Program-made: the position numbers and the translations under genes
Part shown: positions 18,128-27,110 of the stretch, piece after piece
Layout of the letters: each line of letters begins with the position of its first letter
How positions within the stretch are numbered: position 1 is the stretch's first letter
NCBI GenBank assembly: GCA_965211775.1
Contig: OZ242974.1
Location: forward strand, 1,302,001-1,366,000
From: Thiodiazotropha sp040506975
GTDB taxonomy: Bacteria; Pseudomonadota; Gammaproteobacteria; Chromatiales; Chromatiaceae
Direction: 5' to 3'
DNA length: 64,000 bases
The notes under the pieces: model-generated
What the model saw: only the letters and a program-made list of their open reading frames with translations
What the model was told of the DNA's origin: nothing
The model's database searches: none

Positions 18128-19695
18128 CCCGCATGTTTCATCCGTTTTTAAATTTAGCCGGTGATATGGCCAAGCTTGGATGGTTTGCCCTCACTGGGAA
18201 CCAAACCTCTATCAAGCCCTGATTTTCCACCCTCCGGGCAGACTCCCCCTTACCCCCATTGTTGATCAACGTGCCGGGGCAGCACTCTGCCGGGCTATCC
18301 CGGCTTGAGTCGTGCCGCCACCTGGAAAAACAGCGCCTGATAGGGATAGGTGCTGGAGAGCAGGAAGCGGATCCGTCGCGTGTTGCGAATGATGACCGCC
18401 CCGATCTTGAACAGTTTGAGCCGGATCGTGGTCATCTGTGCACGCGCCAGTTCCGTGCCCTTCAGCGCGAGGCGCCGGATGGCCTCCATCAGCACATAGG
18501 CCAGACTGGACAGCAGTAGACGAAACTGATTGGCCCACCAGTAATGCGCGCTGGTGCGATCGGCGAACAGCCCCAGTTGCTGCTCCTTGATTCGGTTCTC
18601 CATGTCACCACGGGCGCAGTAGAGGTCATCGTAAAGGCGCTGTTTGTCGCCGGCCAGGTTGGTGACGATGAAGCGTGGATTTGGCCCCTTGTCGGTGACC
18701 TCCAGTTTGGCGATCACCTTGCGACGCGTCTTCCAGGTGCTGGCGGCATAGTGAAACTGAAAGAATTCCCGCATCTTCATGCCGGTTCGCTTCGCCAGTT
18801 CCTCAACCCACTGCATGGGCTCACGGATACACCGCAGCAAGGCGTCATTCTTGGCGATGCCCACGATATAGCCCACAGCGTTGCGCTCGCACCAGCTGAG
18901 CATGTGGTGACGGCAAAAGCCGCTATCGCCCCGAAAGATGATACGCACTTCAGGCCAAGCCCGGCGCAGGCGTTTGACCAACAGCGCCAGAATCGCCCAG
19001 GCATGCTTGGGCGCATCGATCCGGCTGGGCCGCAGATAACTCACCAGCAGTTGATCGCCACAAAAGACATACAGGGGCAGGAAGCAGTAGTGATCGTAGT
19101 AGCCGTGAAAGAAGCGGCCTTCCTGGCGGCCATGCACCGGATCATCCGTGGCGTCGAAATCCAGGATCAGCTCATCGGGTGGTGCATCATATGAGGCAAT
19201 GAACTGCTCGAGCAGTAGGTTGTGGACATCAACGGCAACCCGGCGATCGACCCGGTTCTCCAGCCGACAAAGTGTCGACTGGCTGCCCAGTACCTCCTCG
19301 CGTTCGATCGAGCTCTGTAGGGCCGGGTCGGTGCGTAGTGTCTGATGGTCGTTCAGATCTTCATAACCCAGGCAGAGCCCATAGACTCGCTGGCGCAACA
19401 GGCTCAACTGGCTGTGTTCAATATAGCGGGGATCTCGCGGGTCGGGGATGACCGCATCAACCGCCTCGAGCAATCCCAGACGCCTGTCGATCTCACGCAG
19501 CAGCAACACGCCGCCATCCGAGGTGATATCGCCACCGGAAAACTCGGCTTGAACCTTACGGCGTTTTAGGGCTGGAAAATCAAAGGCAGTCTGGGTGCAG
19601 TTTGTCACAGGCAAAATCCTTTCGATTACAGTGTAAGCAACTGAATTATATCGAAGTATCAGGATTTTGCCTTTTTAATGCGTGAAATATTGGGG
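18128..19695 (-). mobile_element. IS1380-family element, copy A
   Basis: A 1568-bp element with imperfect terminal repeats (CCCCAATATTTCACG at the transposase-start end, CCCGCATGTTTCATC at the other), flanked by a 4-bp duplication CTAA (18124-18127, 19696-19699). It lies just upstream of the broken signalling gene and about 120 bp upstream of the guaB promoter region. Confidence 0.93.
18295..19608 (-). CDS. IS1380-family transposase, copy A
   Basis: A 437-residue DDE transposase. Acidic catalytic residues lie in DFDATDDPVHG and FRGDSGFC, with the family block HYWWANQFRLLLSSLAYVLM near the C-terminus. GTG 19608 is preferred as start because AAAGGA lies eight bases upstream; a TTG two codons earlier is possible. 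Full length and intact. A 216-codon antisense frame is a shadow. Confidence 0.93.
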   Translation of the reverse strand: MTNCTQTAFDFPALKRRKVQAEFSGGDITSDGGVLLLREIDRRLGLLEAVDAVIPDPRDPRYIEHSQLSLLRQRVYGLCLGYEDLNDHQTLRTDPALQSSIEREEVLGSQSTLCRLENRVDRRVAVDVHNLLLEQFIASYDAPPDELILDFDATDDPVHGRQEGRFFHGYYDHYCFLPLYVFCGDQLLVSYLRPSRIDAPKHAWAILALLVKRLRRAWPEVRIIFRGDSGFCRHHMLSWCERNAVGYIVGIAKNDALLRCIREPMQWVEELAKRTGMKMREFFQFHYAASTWKTRRKVIAKLEVTDKGPNPRFIVTNLAGDKQRLYDDLYCARGDMENRIKEQQLGLFADRTSAHYWWANQFRLLLSSLAYVLMEAIRRLALKGTELARAQMTTIRLKLFKIGAVIIRNTRRIRFLLSSTYPYQALFFQVAARLKPG

Positions 19696-19816
19696 CTAAC
19701 CTTGCGCCGGACGGAGTCAGTCAGACAATGTGTGGTGAGGGGTGGATCGCCAGGCCCGCGATAGCGTTTTGTCGAGACTCTATATTTTTGATTTATAGGA
19801 TATTTATGGTTAACGG

Positions 19817-19845
19817 TTTACCGGCCAACCGGCACCTCCTATAAT
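19817..19845 (+). promoter_or_regulatory. Candidate sigma-70 promoter of guaBA
   Basis: TTTACC at 19817-19822 and a consensus TATAAT at 19840-19845 are separated by 17 bp, with a GC-rich stretch after the -10. The predicted transcript starts about 30 bases before the guaB ATG. Confidence 0.6.
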
Positions 19846-19883
19846 GCCCGGTTTATTTCACCCCACCTGCCGGAATAAATGCT

Positions 19884-21347
19884 ATGCGTGTAATCGAGGA
19901 AGCCCTCACATTCGACGATGTACTTTTGGTACCGGCCCACTCTCAGGTGCTCCCTAAGGATGTAGATCTACGGACCAAGCTGACCCGTGGGATTGAGCTC
20001 AGTATCCCCCTGGTTTCCGCTGCCATGGACACAGTGACCGAGGCCCGTTTCGCCATTGCACTCGCCCTGGAAGGGGGTATAGGCATCGTGCACAAGAATA
20101 TGACCCCGCAGCAGCAGGCCGCCGAGGTCGCCAAGGTCAAGAAATATGAGAGCGGCGTCATTCGTGAACCGATAACGGTTGGGCCCTATGTCAGTATCGG
20201 CGAGGTTGTCGAGCTGACACGGGCGAGAAATATCTCCGGGGTACCGGTTGTTGACGGTGAAGAGTTGGTCGGCATTGTGACAGGCCGGGATCTGCGATTC
20301 GAGCGAAAGATGGATGATCCGGTACGCAACATTATGACTAAAAAGGAGAATTTGGTTACGGTCAAGGAAGGTGCAAATCGCGACGAGGTACTGCAACTGC
20401 TGCATAAACACCGTATCGAGAAGGTGCTTGTGGTGGATGACGATTTCTCGCTGCGCGGCATGATTACGGCAAAGGATATTCAGAAGGCCAAGGACTATCC
20501 CGGCGCCTGTCGCGATGAACATGAACGTCTCAGAGTGGGCGCCGCGGTGGGTGTCGGCGCGGGTACCGAGGAGCGGGTGGATGCACTGGTCAATGCCGGT
20601 GTCGACGTGGTGGTGGTGGATACCGCCCATGGCCACTCCCAGGGCGTGCTCGACCGGGTTGCCTGGGTCAAGAAGGAGTATCCCGACGTGCAGGTGATCG
20701 GCGGTAATATCGCCACCGGGGAAGCCGCCAGCGACCTGGTCAAGGCGGGCGCGGATGCGGTCAAGGTGGGAATAGGTCCCGGTTCCATCTGTACCACTCG
20801 CATCGTTGCCGGCGTGGGTGTGCCCCAGGTGACTGCGGTAACGAATGTTGCCAAGGCCCTGGAAGGCACCGGCGTGCCGCTGATTGCCGATGGCGGCCTG
20901 CGCTACTCAGGGGATATCGCCAAGGTCCTGGCTGCAGGCGCCTATTCGGTGATGATCGGCGGTATGTTTGCCGGCACCGACGAGGCCCCCGGCGAGGTGG
21001 AGATCTACCAGGGCCGCTCCTACAAATCCTATCGGGGTATGGGTTCACTGGGCGCCATGTCGGGCAAGGATGGCTCAAGCGACCGATATTTCCAGGAGAC
21101 CAATGAAAAGGAGAAACTGGTGCCGGAGGGTATCGAAGGCCGGGTTCCCTACAAAGGGCCTGTGGTCGGCGTCATCTACCAGGTGATTGGCGGGATCCGC
21201 TCCAGCATGGGATATACCGGCTGTGCCAATATCGACGAGATGCGCGCCAAGCCGGTGTTCGTGCGGGTCACCAATGCGGGCGTCACCGAGTCCCATGTGC
21301 ACGACGTCACCATTACCAAAGAAGCCCCAAACTATCGGCGCGATTGA
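19884..21347 (+). CDS. guaB: IMP dehydrogenase
   Basis: GuaB oxidises IMP to XMP with NAD, the committed step of GMP synthesis. The 487-residue protein has the split TIM barrel with two CBS motifs inserted at about 95-205 (SGVPVVDGEELVGIVTGRDL), the catalytic Cys at residue 303 in GPGSICTTRIV, and the flap region YRGMGSLGAM and SSDRYFQ. Length and motifs are normal. It is followed one base after its stop by guaA, giving the standard guaBA operon. Confidence 0.98.
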   Translation: MRVIEEALTFDDVLLVPAHSQVLPKDVDLRTKLTRGIELSIPLVSAAMDTVTEARFAIALALEGGIGIVHKNMTPQQQAAEVAKVKKYESGVIREPITVGPYVSIGEVVELTRARNISGVPVVDGEELVGIVTGRDLRFERKMDDPVRNIMTKKENLVTVKEGANRDEVLQLLHKHRIEKVLVVDDDFSLRGMITAKDIQKAKDYPGACRDEHERLRVGAAVGVGAGTEERVDALVNAGVDVVVVDTAHGHSQGVLDRVAWVKKEYPDVQVIGGNIATGEAASDLVKAGADAVKVGIGPGSICTTRIVAGVGVPQVTAVTNVAKALEGTGVPLIADGGLRYSGDIAKVLAAGAYSVMIGGMFAGTDEAPGEVEIYQGRSYKSYRGMGSLGAMSGKDGSSDRYFQETNEKEKLVPEGIEGRVPYKGPVVGVIYQVIGGIRSSMGYTGCANIDEMRAKPVFVRVTNAGVTESHVHDVTITKEAPNYRRD

Positions 21348-21348
21348 C

Positions 21349-22926
21349 ATGACGACTGATATCCATGCCCATCGGATCCTGATCCTGGATTTCGGCTCCC
21401 AATATACTCAGTTGATCGCCCGCCGCGTGCGCGAAGCGGGTGTCTATTGCGAAATCTTCCCCTACGACAATCCCGATCAGGGACTTGCCGGGGTGAAGCC
21501 GGCCGGCGTCATCCTCTCGGGCGGACCGGAGACGGTAACCGCCGATGAGGCGCCGGCGGCGCCAAACGAGGTATTCGAGCTTGGCGTACCGATATTGGGA
21601 ATCTGCTATGGCATGCAGACCATGGCGGCTCAGCTTGGTGGCGAAGTGGCCTCGTCGGACAGGCATGAGTATGGTTACGCTCAGGTGCGCGCCAGGGGCC
21701 ACTCCCGGCTGCTCAAGGATATCGAGGACCATACCAGCAAGGAGGGATATGGCTTGCTGGATGTCTGGATGAGTCATGGCGATCGCGTTGAGTCCCTTCC
21801 CGAGGGATTCAGGGTGATCTGCGAGACGGAGAATGCACCCATCGCCGGTATCGCCGATGAATCGCGCAACTACTATGGCCTGCAGTTCCATCCCGAAGTC
21901 ACCCACACCCGCCAGGGCCAACGCATCATCGAGCGCTTTCTGTTCAAGATATGCGGTTGCGAGGTGTTGTGGACGCCGGGCAAGATCATCGAGGACACCC
22001 GCCGTCATGTGCGCGAACAGGTCGGTGACAAGCAGGTCGTGCTGGGTCTCTCCGGCGGTGTCGATTCCTCCGTCGTGGCGGCGATGCTGCATCGTGCCAT
22101 CGGCGATCAGCTGACCTGCGTGTTTGTCGACAACGGCCTGTTGCGCCTCAATGAGGGCGACCAGGTGATGGCCACCTTCGCCGAACACATGGGCGTCAAG
22201 GTGATCCGGGTGGATGCGGAGGATCGCTTTCTCAAGGCGTTGAGCGGGATTGCCGAGCCGGAACAGAAACGCAAGATTATCGGCAACCTCTTCATCGATA
22301 TCTTCGAGGAGGAGGCCGGCAAGCTGGAAGATGTCTCCTTTCTCGCCCAGGGCACCATCTATCCCGATGTGATCGAGTCGGCGGGCGCCAAGTCGGGCAA
22401 GGCCCATGTCATCAAGTCCCATCACAATGTGGGGGGATTGCCCGACTATATGAAGCTGGAGCTGGTCGAACCTCTGCGCGGGCTGTTCAAGGACGAGGTG
22501 CGCAAGATCGGTGTCGAACTGGGTCTGCCCTACGAAATGATCTACCGCCACCCCTTTCCCGGACCGGGTCTTGGTGTGCGCATCCTCGGCGAGGTGAACA
22601 AGGAGTATGCCGATCTGCTGCGGCAGGCCGACCACATCTACATCGAGGAACTCTATAAACACAATCTCTACGACGAAGTCAGCCAGGCCTTTGCCGTCTT
22701 CCTGCCGGTCAAGTCTGTGGGTGTGGTGGGGGACGCCAGGGCTTATGAGTATGTCGTCACCCTCAGGGCGGTGAAGACGGTGGATTTCATGACGGCCAAG
22801 TTCGCCCATCTGCCCTTCGAGTTTCTCGAAGAGGTGTCACGCAGAATCATCAATGAGGTCCAGGGCATTTCCCGGGTGGCCTATGACATCTCCAGCAAGC
22901 CGCCTGCCACCATTGAGTGGGAGTGA
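21349..22926 (+). CDS. guaA: GMP synthase (glutamine-hydrolysing)
   Basis: GuaA aminates XMP to GMP using glutamine and ATP. The 525-residue protein has the class I glutaminase with Cys86 in GICYGMQ and the His-Glu pair in FHPEVTHT, the ATP-pyrophosphatase PP-loop SGGVDSS at about 235-241, and the C-terminal dimerisation domain with HPFPGPGLGVRI ending PATIEWE. The ATG at 21349 gives the family start; a longer frame back to 21187 only overlaps guaB and is rejected. Confidence 0.98.
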   Translation: MTTDIHAHRILILDFGSQYTQLIARRVREAGVYCEIFPYDNPDQGLAGVKPAGVILSGGPETVTADEAPAAPNEVFELGVPILGICYGMQTMAAQLGGEVASSDRHEYGYAQVRARGHSRLLKDIEDHTSKEGYGLLDVWMSHGDRVESLPEGFRVICETENAPIAGIADESRNYYGLQFHPEVTHTRQGQRIIERFLFKICGCEVLWTPGKIIEDTRRHVREQVGDKQVVLGLSGGVDSSVVAAMLHRAIGDQLTCVFVDNGLLRLNEGDQVMATFAEHMGVKVIRVDAEDRFLKALSGIAEPEQKRKIIGNLFIDIFEEEAGKLEDVSFLAQGTIYPDVIESAGAKSGKAHVIKSHHNVGGLPDYMKLELVEPLRGLFKDEVRKIGVELGLPYEMIYRHPFPGPGLGVRILGEVNKEYADLLRQADHIYIEELYKHNLYDEVSQAFAVFLPVKSVGVVGDARAYEYVVTLRAVKTVDFMTAKFAHLPFEFLEEVSRRIINEVQGISRVAYDISSKPPATIEWE

Positions 22927-22991
22927 TCTGAATTTGTAACACATTGAATAATAACAATAAAATTAGCCTAATTTATAATATAATCTGCATC

Positions 22992-23085
22992 ATCAATGGT
23001 ATTTTTCATGGTATATCTTGCGTGTAACGAGGCAGCAGACATCGATACCATGAGATAAAAATTGAGCTTGGCATGGTATCGGGGA
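22992..23085 (+). repeat. Dispersed ~90-nt repeat, copy E1 (weakest)
   Basis: Begins with ATGGTATTTTTCATGG (22996-23011), identical to copy E3, and ends near TATCGGGGAG, a poor match to the 3' motif of the other copies. It contains a perfect 10-bp stem, 23043-23052 with 23072-23081. Membership in the family is uncertain at the 3' side. Confidence 0.4.
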
Positions 23086-23297
23086 GCTTGATTTTCAGGT
23101 GTTCTAGAGTAATCCGGAAACCGGTAATTTCAGCACGGTGTTTCAAAAAAACAATACTGTTTTTCTGAAACTGCTGATAGGGTTCTTTCCTCATAACTTA
23201 CTGAAAATGCAATTATTTTCTTAGTCCCCACCGGGGAGAGGGTTGGACCTCCCCGCGAAGCTTGTATCTACACTTTCCTCGTCAATTACTTGTACAA

Positions 23298-23316
23298 TGT
23301 AACAAGGTGCGTTACA
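23298..23316 (+). promoter_or_regulatory. Candidate HigA operator
   Basis: Inverted repeat TGTAAC-N7-GTTACA located 27 bases upstream of the higB start. HigA antitoxins repress their own operon through short palindromes at the promoter; assignment here rests on position and symmetry only. Confidence 0.5.
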
Positions 23317-23342
23317 GTTTCCCAATAAGAAGGAGATTGCCA

Positions 23343-23639
23343 TTGATTCAAAGTTTTCGGGACCGCTGGCTCAGGGATTTTTATCTGGACGATAAAACCA
23401 GCAAGAAGATACCCGCTGAGATCGAAGACCGACTGTTCCGAAAGCTGCAGTTAATTGATGACGCGACCTGTGATCTCGATCTACGGTCGCCTCCGAGCAA
23501 TCATTTTGAAAAATTGAGAGGGAATCTGGCCGGGAAGCACTCGATTCGCGTTAACAAACAATGGCGATTGGTGTTTACCTGGTCAGCCTCACGCGGTGAG
23601 GCCCAGGAGATCTATCTGGATAACCACGATTATCGGTGA
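23343..23639 (+). CDS. higB: HigB-type toxin (RelE superfamily)
   Basis: A 98-residue toxin of the HigB/RelE fold, a ribosome-dependent mRNA nuclease. Typical blocks are LRDFYLDD, KLQLIDDAT and LRSPPSNHFEKLRGN, GKHSIRVNKQWRLVF with the basic catalytic residues, and the C-terminal EIYLDNHDYR. The start is TTG 23343 with AGGAG at 23331-23335; a longer upstream frame has no family resemblance. The stop overlaps a possible GTG start of higA, and toxin-first order is the norm for higBA. Confidence 0.92.
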   Translation: MIQSFRDRWLRDFYLDDKTSKKIPAEIEDRLFRKLQLIDDATCDLDLRSPPSNHFEKLRGNLAGKHSIRVNKQWRLVFTWSASRGEAQEIYLDNHDYR

Positions 23640-23644
23640 AGGCT

Positions 23645-23947
23645 ATGAATATCACAAAACGGCAACCCGTCAGTGTCGGTGAGATGATTACCGAGGAGTT
23701 TCTCGTGCCCATGGCGCTGACGCAGGGACAACTGGCAGAAGCGATGGGAGTCAGTCGAAAAACCGTGAATGAGTTGTGTACCAATCGCCGTGCAATCACG
23801 GCTGATACCGCACTGATGCTGGCTACTGTATTTGGGAATTCAGCTGATTTTTGGTTGAATCTTCAGCAGCGCAATGAACTGTGGAAAGCGCTTAACACAC
23901 CAAAGCGACGGGCACGCATCGAGAAGGCTAAACCGATTGCCGCCTGA
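23645..23947 (+). CDS. higA: HigA-type antitoxin (XRE family)
   Basis: A 100-residue antitoxin with a helix-turn-helix domain: SVGEMITEEFLVPMALTQGQLAEAMGVSRKTVNELCTNRR contains the DNA-binding helices, and FWLNLQQRNELWKAL the C-terminal contact segment. It should neutralise HigB by direct binding and repress the operon. ATG 23645 is used; GTG 23636, overlapping the higB stop, is the alternative. Eleven bases separate its stop from the start of the next gene, implying a three-gene unit. Confidence 0.92.
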   Translation: MNITKRQPVSVGEMITEEFLVPMALTQGQLAEAMGVSRKTVNELCTNRRAITADTALMLATVFGNSADFWLNLQQRNELWKALNTPKRRARIEKAKPIAA

Positions 23948-23958
23948 GTTTGAGGGCA

Positions 23959-25185
23959 ATGGTTCGTAGTGCGCATAAGTGGTCCTTCCCAGCACGATTC
24001 CGGACTGGTGCTTATAGCTGGAAGGCGTCAAGGTTGGCATGCCAGCGTCTTCGCGAAGCTGTCTCCGAGATCAAGAAGGTCGCAAAGAAAGAGCCGCTAA
24101 TTGGCGCAGAGGGTGCTGTCCGTCTGATGGAAAAGATCTGGCCGGCGCTGGAACACGTGGATAGCTCCAGTGGTGCGTTGGGATCAGCGGTCAACAAGAC
24201 GCTGGACGATTTGATACCGATTGTCATCAGAGCGCCCGCCGACGAGAAGACACACGATGAATGGCTTTATCGCCTCTGGCAGGCAATGGCGGATGACGGC
24301 GTTGATTATCTCAGCCCTGTTGGTGACCGCTGGGGTGAGATTTGTGGATCTCCGGAAGTCGCCGGCCGCTGGGCGGATGAGTTGGTTTCCACGTTGCGAT
24401 CCTGTTGGTCAGATCTAAACCCGGGCAGCTATTTTCACGGCGCGACACCGTGCCTGTCCTGTCTATTGGCGACAGGGCGCTATGGGGAGTTGCTCGAGTT
24501 GCTGGAACTGCCACGCTACCCATGCTGGCATTACCGTCGCTATGGCGTCGAAGCACTTCTGGCCTTGGGCAGGGAGGCGGAGGCGGTCCAGTATGCCGAA
24601 GCATCGCGGGGCCTGAATCAGCCGGATTCAGTGATCGACCAGGCCTGCGAGCAGATACTGATGTCATCCGGCCTGCATAAGGAGGCCTACCGGCGCTATG
24701 GATTGAGCGCTGCGGTGGGCAATTCCTACATCGCCCGGTTTCGCTCTGTTGCAAAGCGCTATCCAATGAAGGACAAGTCGCAGATCCTGTCAGACCTCAT
24801 CGCCACAACCCCGGGCGAAGAGGGAAAGTGGTTTGCGACAGCCAAGGAACTCAAACTTTATGATCTGGCATTGGAACTGGCCAACCGGAGTCCCTGTGAT
24901 CCAAAAACACTGACCAGGGCGGCCAGGGATTACCTGGACCCGGAACCGGCATTTTCACTCGGATCGGCCATAGCCGCTCTTCGCTGGTTGAGCGAGGGGT
25001 GGGGTTACGAGGTGTCCAACGTCGATGTCGTTGAGGCCTATGACCAAGCGATGGACGCTGCGGCCAGGTTGGATATGGTTGACAATGTGAGCGAACGGAT
25101 TCAACAACTCGTCGCGACGAGTGACACTGCCGCGACAAAGTTCGTTCGGGAGGTCCTGCAGGTTCGCATGCGTGCAGTTGTTTGA
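23959..25185 (+). CDS. Conserved uncharacterised protein linked to higBA
   Basis: A 408-residue soluble protein. I recognise it as a conserved protein of unknown function by blocks such as REAVSEIKKVAKKEPLIGAE, ALEHVDSSSGALG, TTPGEEGKWFATAKE and CDPKTLTRAARDY; the middle is helical with TPR-like spacing (ACEQILMSSGLHKEAYRRYG), and it may belong to the DUF6880 group. No catalytic motif, signal peptide or membrane segment is visible. ATG 23959 has GAGGG just upstream; TTG 23950 is possible. Tight linkage to higBA suggests cotranscription, either as cargo or as a third component. Confidence 0.75.
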   Translation: MVRSAHKWSFPARFRTGAYSWKASRLACQRLREAVSEIKKVAKKEPLIGAEGAVRLMEKIWPALEHVDSSSGALGSAVNKTLDDLIPIVIRAPADEKTHDEWLYRLWQAMADDGVDYLSPVGDRWGEICGSPEVAGRWADELVSTLRSCWSDLNPGSYFHGATPCLSCLLATGRYGELLELLELPRYPCWHYRRYGVEALLALGREAEAVQYAEASRGLNQPDSVIDQACEQILMSSGLHKEAYRRYGLSAAVGNSYIARFRSVAKRYPMKDKSQILSDLIATTPGEEGKWFATAKELKLYDLALELANRSPCDPKTLTRAARDYLDPEPAFSLGSAIAALRWLSEGWGYEVSNVDVVEAYDQAMDAAARLDMVDNVSERIQQLVATSDTAATKFVREVLQVRMRAVV

Positions 25186-25310
25186 AGTACTCCATTACCT
25201 GCAGGAGAAAGAGGAGCGAGCCTGACAGCCAAAGCGCCGAAAGGGGGCTAAGAGTCGCTGTGTGGCAGTGTCAAATCGACAATTGTTGCCTGCGTTTTGA
25301 AGGATTTTCT

Positions 25311-25400
25311 GAGCATGGTATTTTTTATGGCATTACCGTTTAGCAGGAAAATAAGCCATTGAATACAAAAGATAAAAATGGCTTATTGATAATAGAGTGG
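25311..25400 (+). repeat. Dispersed ~90-nt repeat, copy E2
   Basis: Runs from GAGCATGGTATTTTTTATGG to AATAGAGTGG. It shares the 5' motif with E1 and E3, ATTACCG with E4, and a 49-nt 3' half without gaps with E5. A perfect 10-bp stem (25350-25359 with 25378-25387) lies inside. Confidence 0.55.
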
Positions 25401-25504
25401 GAGTGACAGGCACTGGCAGGTGATGTCTGGCAATGGCAAGTAATACCAACTAAAGCAATATTTGCAGCGAATCAACTGCTCAATCGAATTTGTCAGAAAT
25501 AGTG

Positions 25505-25825
25505 CTAACGAACCAGTCCTCGCTGAAGTAACGCTGGCATATTTCTACGGCTATCAAGAATGCAGTGAATGAAAGTGTCCTGACGGATTGCTCAGTAGAT
25601 GACAGAGTATGGTTTGAAGTGGATTTTCAGGTATTGTGTAACGCCGATTCGATCGAGTTCTGGTTGAACATGTTCTCATTCTGGTAGATCAGCAAGTCGC
25701 GTGCGGAAGGATTCAAGCTGATTCAGTATGTAATCCGCATTCTCCGGAATGTCATGAAGTGCGATACAGCGGAGAATGTCGATGAGATTCTGTTCTGCGT
25801 CTTCGGTAAGTCGGATGCGATGCAC
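25505..25825 (-). pseudogene. ParE-type toxin pseudogene
   Basis: From GTG 25825 the frame reads as a ParE/RelE-superfamily toxin of 106 codons: RIRLTEDAEQNLIDILRCIA at the N-terminus, ESFRTRLADLPE, YLKIHFKPYSVIY, and HCILDSRRNMPALLQRGL at the end. Two in-frame TGA codons interrupt it, after LADLPE and after SVIY. ParE relatives often carry Arg at such positions, so both may be CGA-to-TGA transitions. No upstream antitoxin gene could be recognised. Confidence 0.65.
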
Positions 25826-26099
25826 AGGTTGTCCTTGACCATTTCGGTGATCCGGATCTCGGTACTATGGTGTCGAGAAAATGGGCAACCAGAGACTGCA
25901 CAACTTTATCGATGAGATACAGACAATGTTTGACATGCAGTACGTCAGTATGGTGAAAACCCGTTTCCCTGCGAAATAATTGAAGCCGCCTGAAGATAAA
26001 ATACGCATTTTCAAACGTCAAAACAGGTGTGGCAAAGTTGACTGGTGTGGGTAGACTAGCTGTGTTCCTGCCATTTGCAGTGCATAATAACGTGCTTAA

Positions 26100-26522
26100 C
26101 TATTGTATTGCCCGTGCTCTTGGTGAATAACGAACATATTTGTATTCAGCTGCTATCTTGATGCTGTCGCTATCGGTTAAGTTGCTGTATAACAACTCAT
26201 CACCAGCATCTAACATACCGTTCATCCCATTTATGTCAGTGAATACGATCCATCCGCTACCCCAGTCAGTACTACCTGAACAAGACTGGCCGTCTTCGCT
26301 GGCGCATACTGACACAGGTATTTCTCTGGTCACCGCTTCGCTTCTAGCATAGTGCATGCTTGTAACAAGTTCATTAGTCGCTACGGTTAATCTATTGTTC
26401 GCAATCAGGTTGAAAAAACTCGGTATACCAACCCCAAAGAGTATGGCGGCAATCACTACTGCTACCAGCAATTCCAGAAGTGTAAGGCCCTGATGATTAT
26501 TTCGTGAGAATCTACTTAACAC
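26100..26522 (-). CDS. GspH/FimT-type pseudopilin, C-terminus short
   Basis: A 140-residue minor pilin-like protein of type IV pilus or type II secretion assembly. The prepilin motif GLTLLELLVAVVIAAILFGVGIPSF gives a cleavage site after Gly and the conserved Glu5, followed by NNRLTVATNELVTSMHYARSEAVTRE typical of FimT/FimU. GTG 26522 has AGGAG eight bases upstream. It ends at VRYSPRARAIQ; relatives continue about 30 residues with a CDxRG strand and a final GRVR strand, so the tail appears lost. A similar tail is found on the gene upstream. Confidence 0.8.
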   Translation of the reverse strand: MLSRFSRNNHQGLTLLELLVAVVIAAILFGVGIPSFFNLIANNRLTVATNELVTSMHYARSEAVTREIPVSVCASEDGQSCSGSTDWGSGWIVFTDINGMNGMLDAGDELLYSNLTDSDSIKIAAEYKYVRYSPRARAIQ

Positions 26523-26569
26523 GAGAATACTCCTGTGTTGTCAAAAACTGAGCACACGGCCTGATAAGG

Positions 26570-26896
26570 TCAGTCACACGCAATCCGTTGAAATTGCACC
26601 CTGCCGGATAGGTTCACAGTTACCTTGCTACCGTTCTCACCGCTGCGACCGTCGCAAATAGTGAATGTGTTACCTCTTCCACTATTGCCACTAGTTGAAC
26701 AAGCCCCGATTTTATCACCATGAGCTAAATGAGCAGGAACGGCGTTCTTGCTGACATTTATCGAGTGTGCATTACTTGGGTTGCCTGGGGGAATATGGCA
26801 TATATCAACTTTCCCTGCTGCATATCCACTCCCCGATAACATACTAAAAATCGCAATAAAAATTGCATTTTGCAGCCTTTTAGGAAGTTTCTTCAT
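26570..26896 (-). CDS. Exported CHIPPGNP protein with pseudopilin-like tail
   Basis: A 108-residue exported protein. Residues 1-26 form a signal peptide (basic start, hydrophobic core, cleavage near GYA-A). The mature N-terminal half is a CHIPPGNP module (VDICHIPPGNPSNAHSINV...AHLAHGDKIGAC), found in various secreted bacterial proteins with no fixed function. The C-terminal third (FTICDGRSG, VTVNLSGRVQFQRIACD) resembles the end of GspH/FimT pseudopilins. Fusion of a CHIPPGNP module to the tail of a lost FimT paralogue is the simplest reading. It is 47 bp upstream of the pseudopilin gene in the same direction. Confidence 0.6.
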   Translation of the reverse strand: MKKLPKRLQNAIFIAIFSMLSGSGYAAGKVDICHIPPGNPSNAHSINVSKNAVPAHLAHGDKIGACSTSGNSGRGNTFTICDGRSGENGSKVTVNLSGRVQFQRIACD

Positions 26897-27110
26897 TTTC
26901 GTGCCTAACAAATATAATGGAGTTTTTTACAACATGACCCGGTAATAAAACACCCGGTCCTTTCAACCAATGTATTGGCACAAATTGTGAGCCACTTCAA
27001 TCTTTTCGTTCACATTTGCGCATAAATTGTATAACCTGCGAATTAAACTTCTCTTTTTAAAACCACCGATGTACTTTGGCAGTCACCCATAGATTTGATC
27101 TTTTGGCCTG

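Noticed and set aside
18544..19194. 216-codon antisense frame in IS1380 copies
   Set aside because: Shadow of the transposase gene; no independent signal.
21313..22809. 498-codon antisense frame opposite guaA
   Set aside because: guaA is unmistakable; the antisense frame is a codon-usage shadow in GC-rich DNA.
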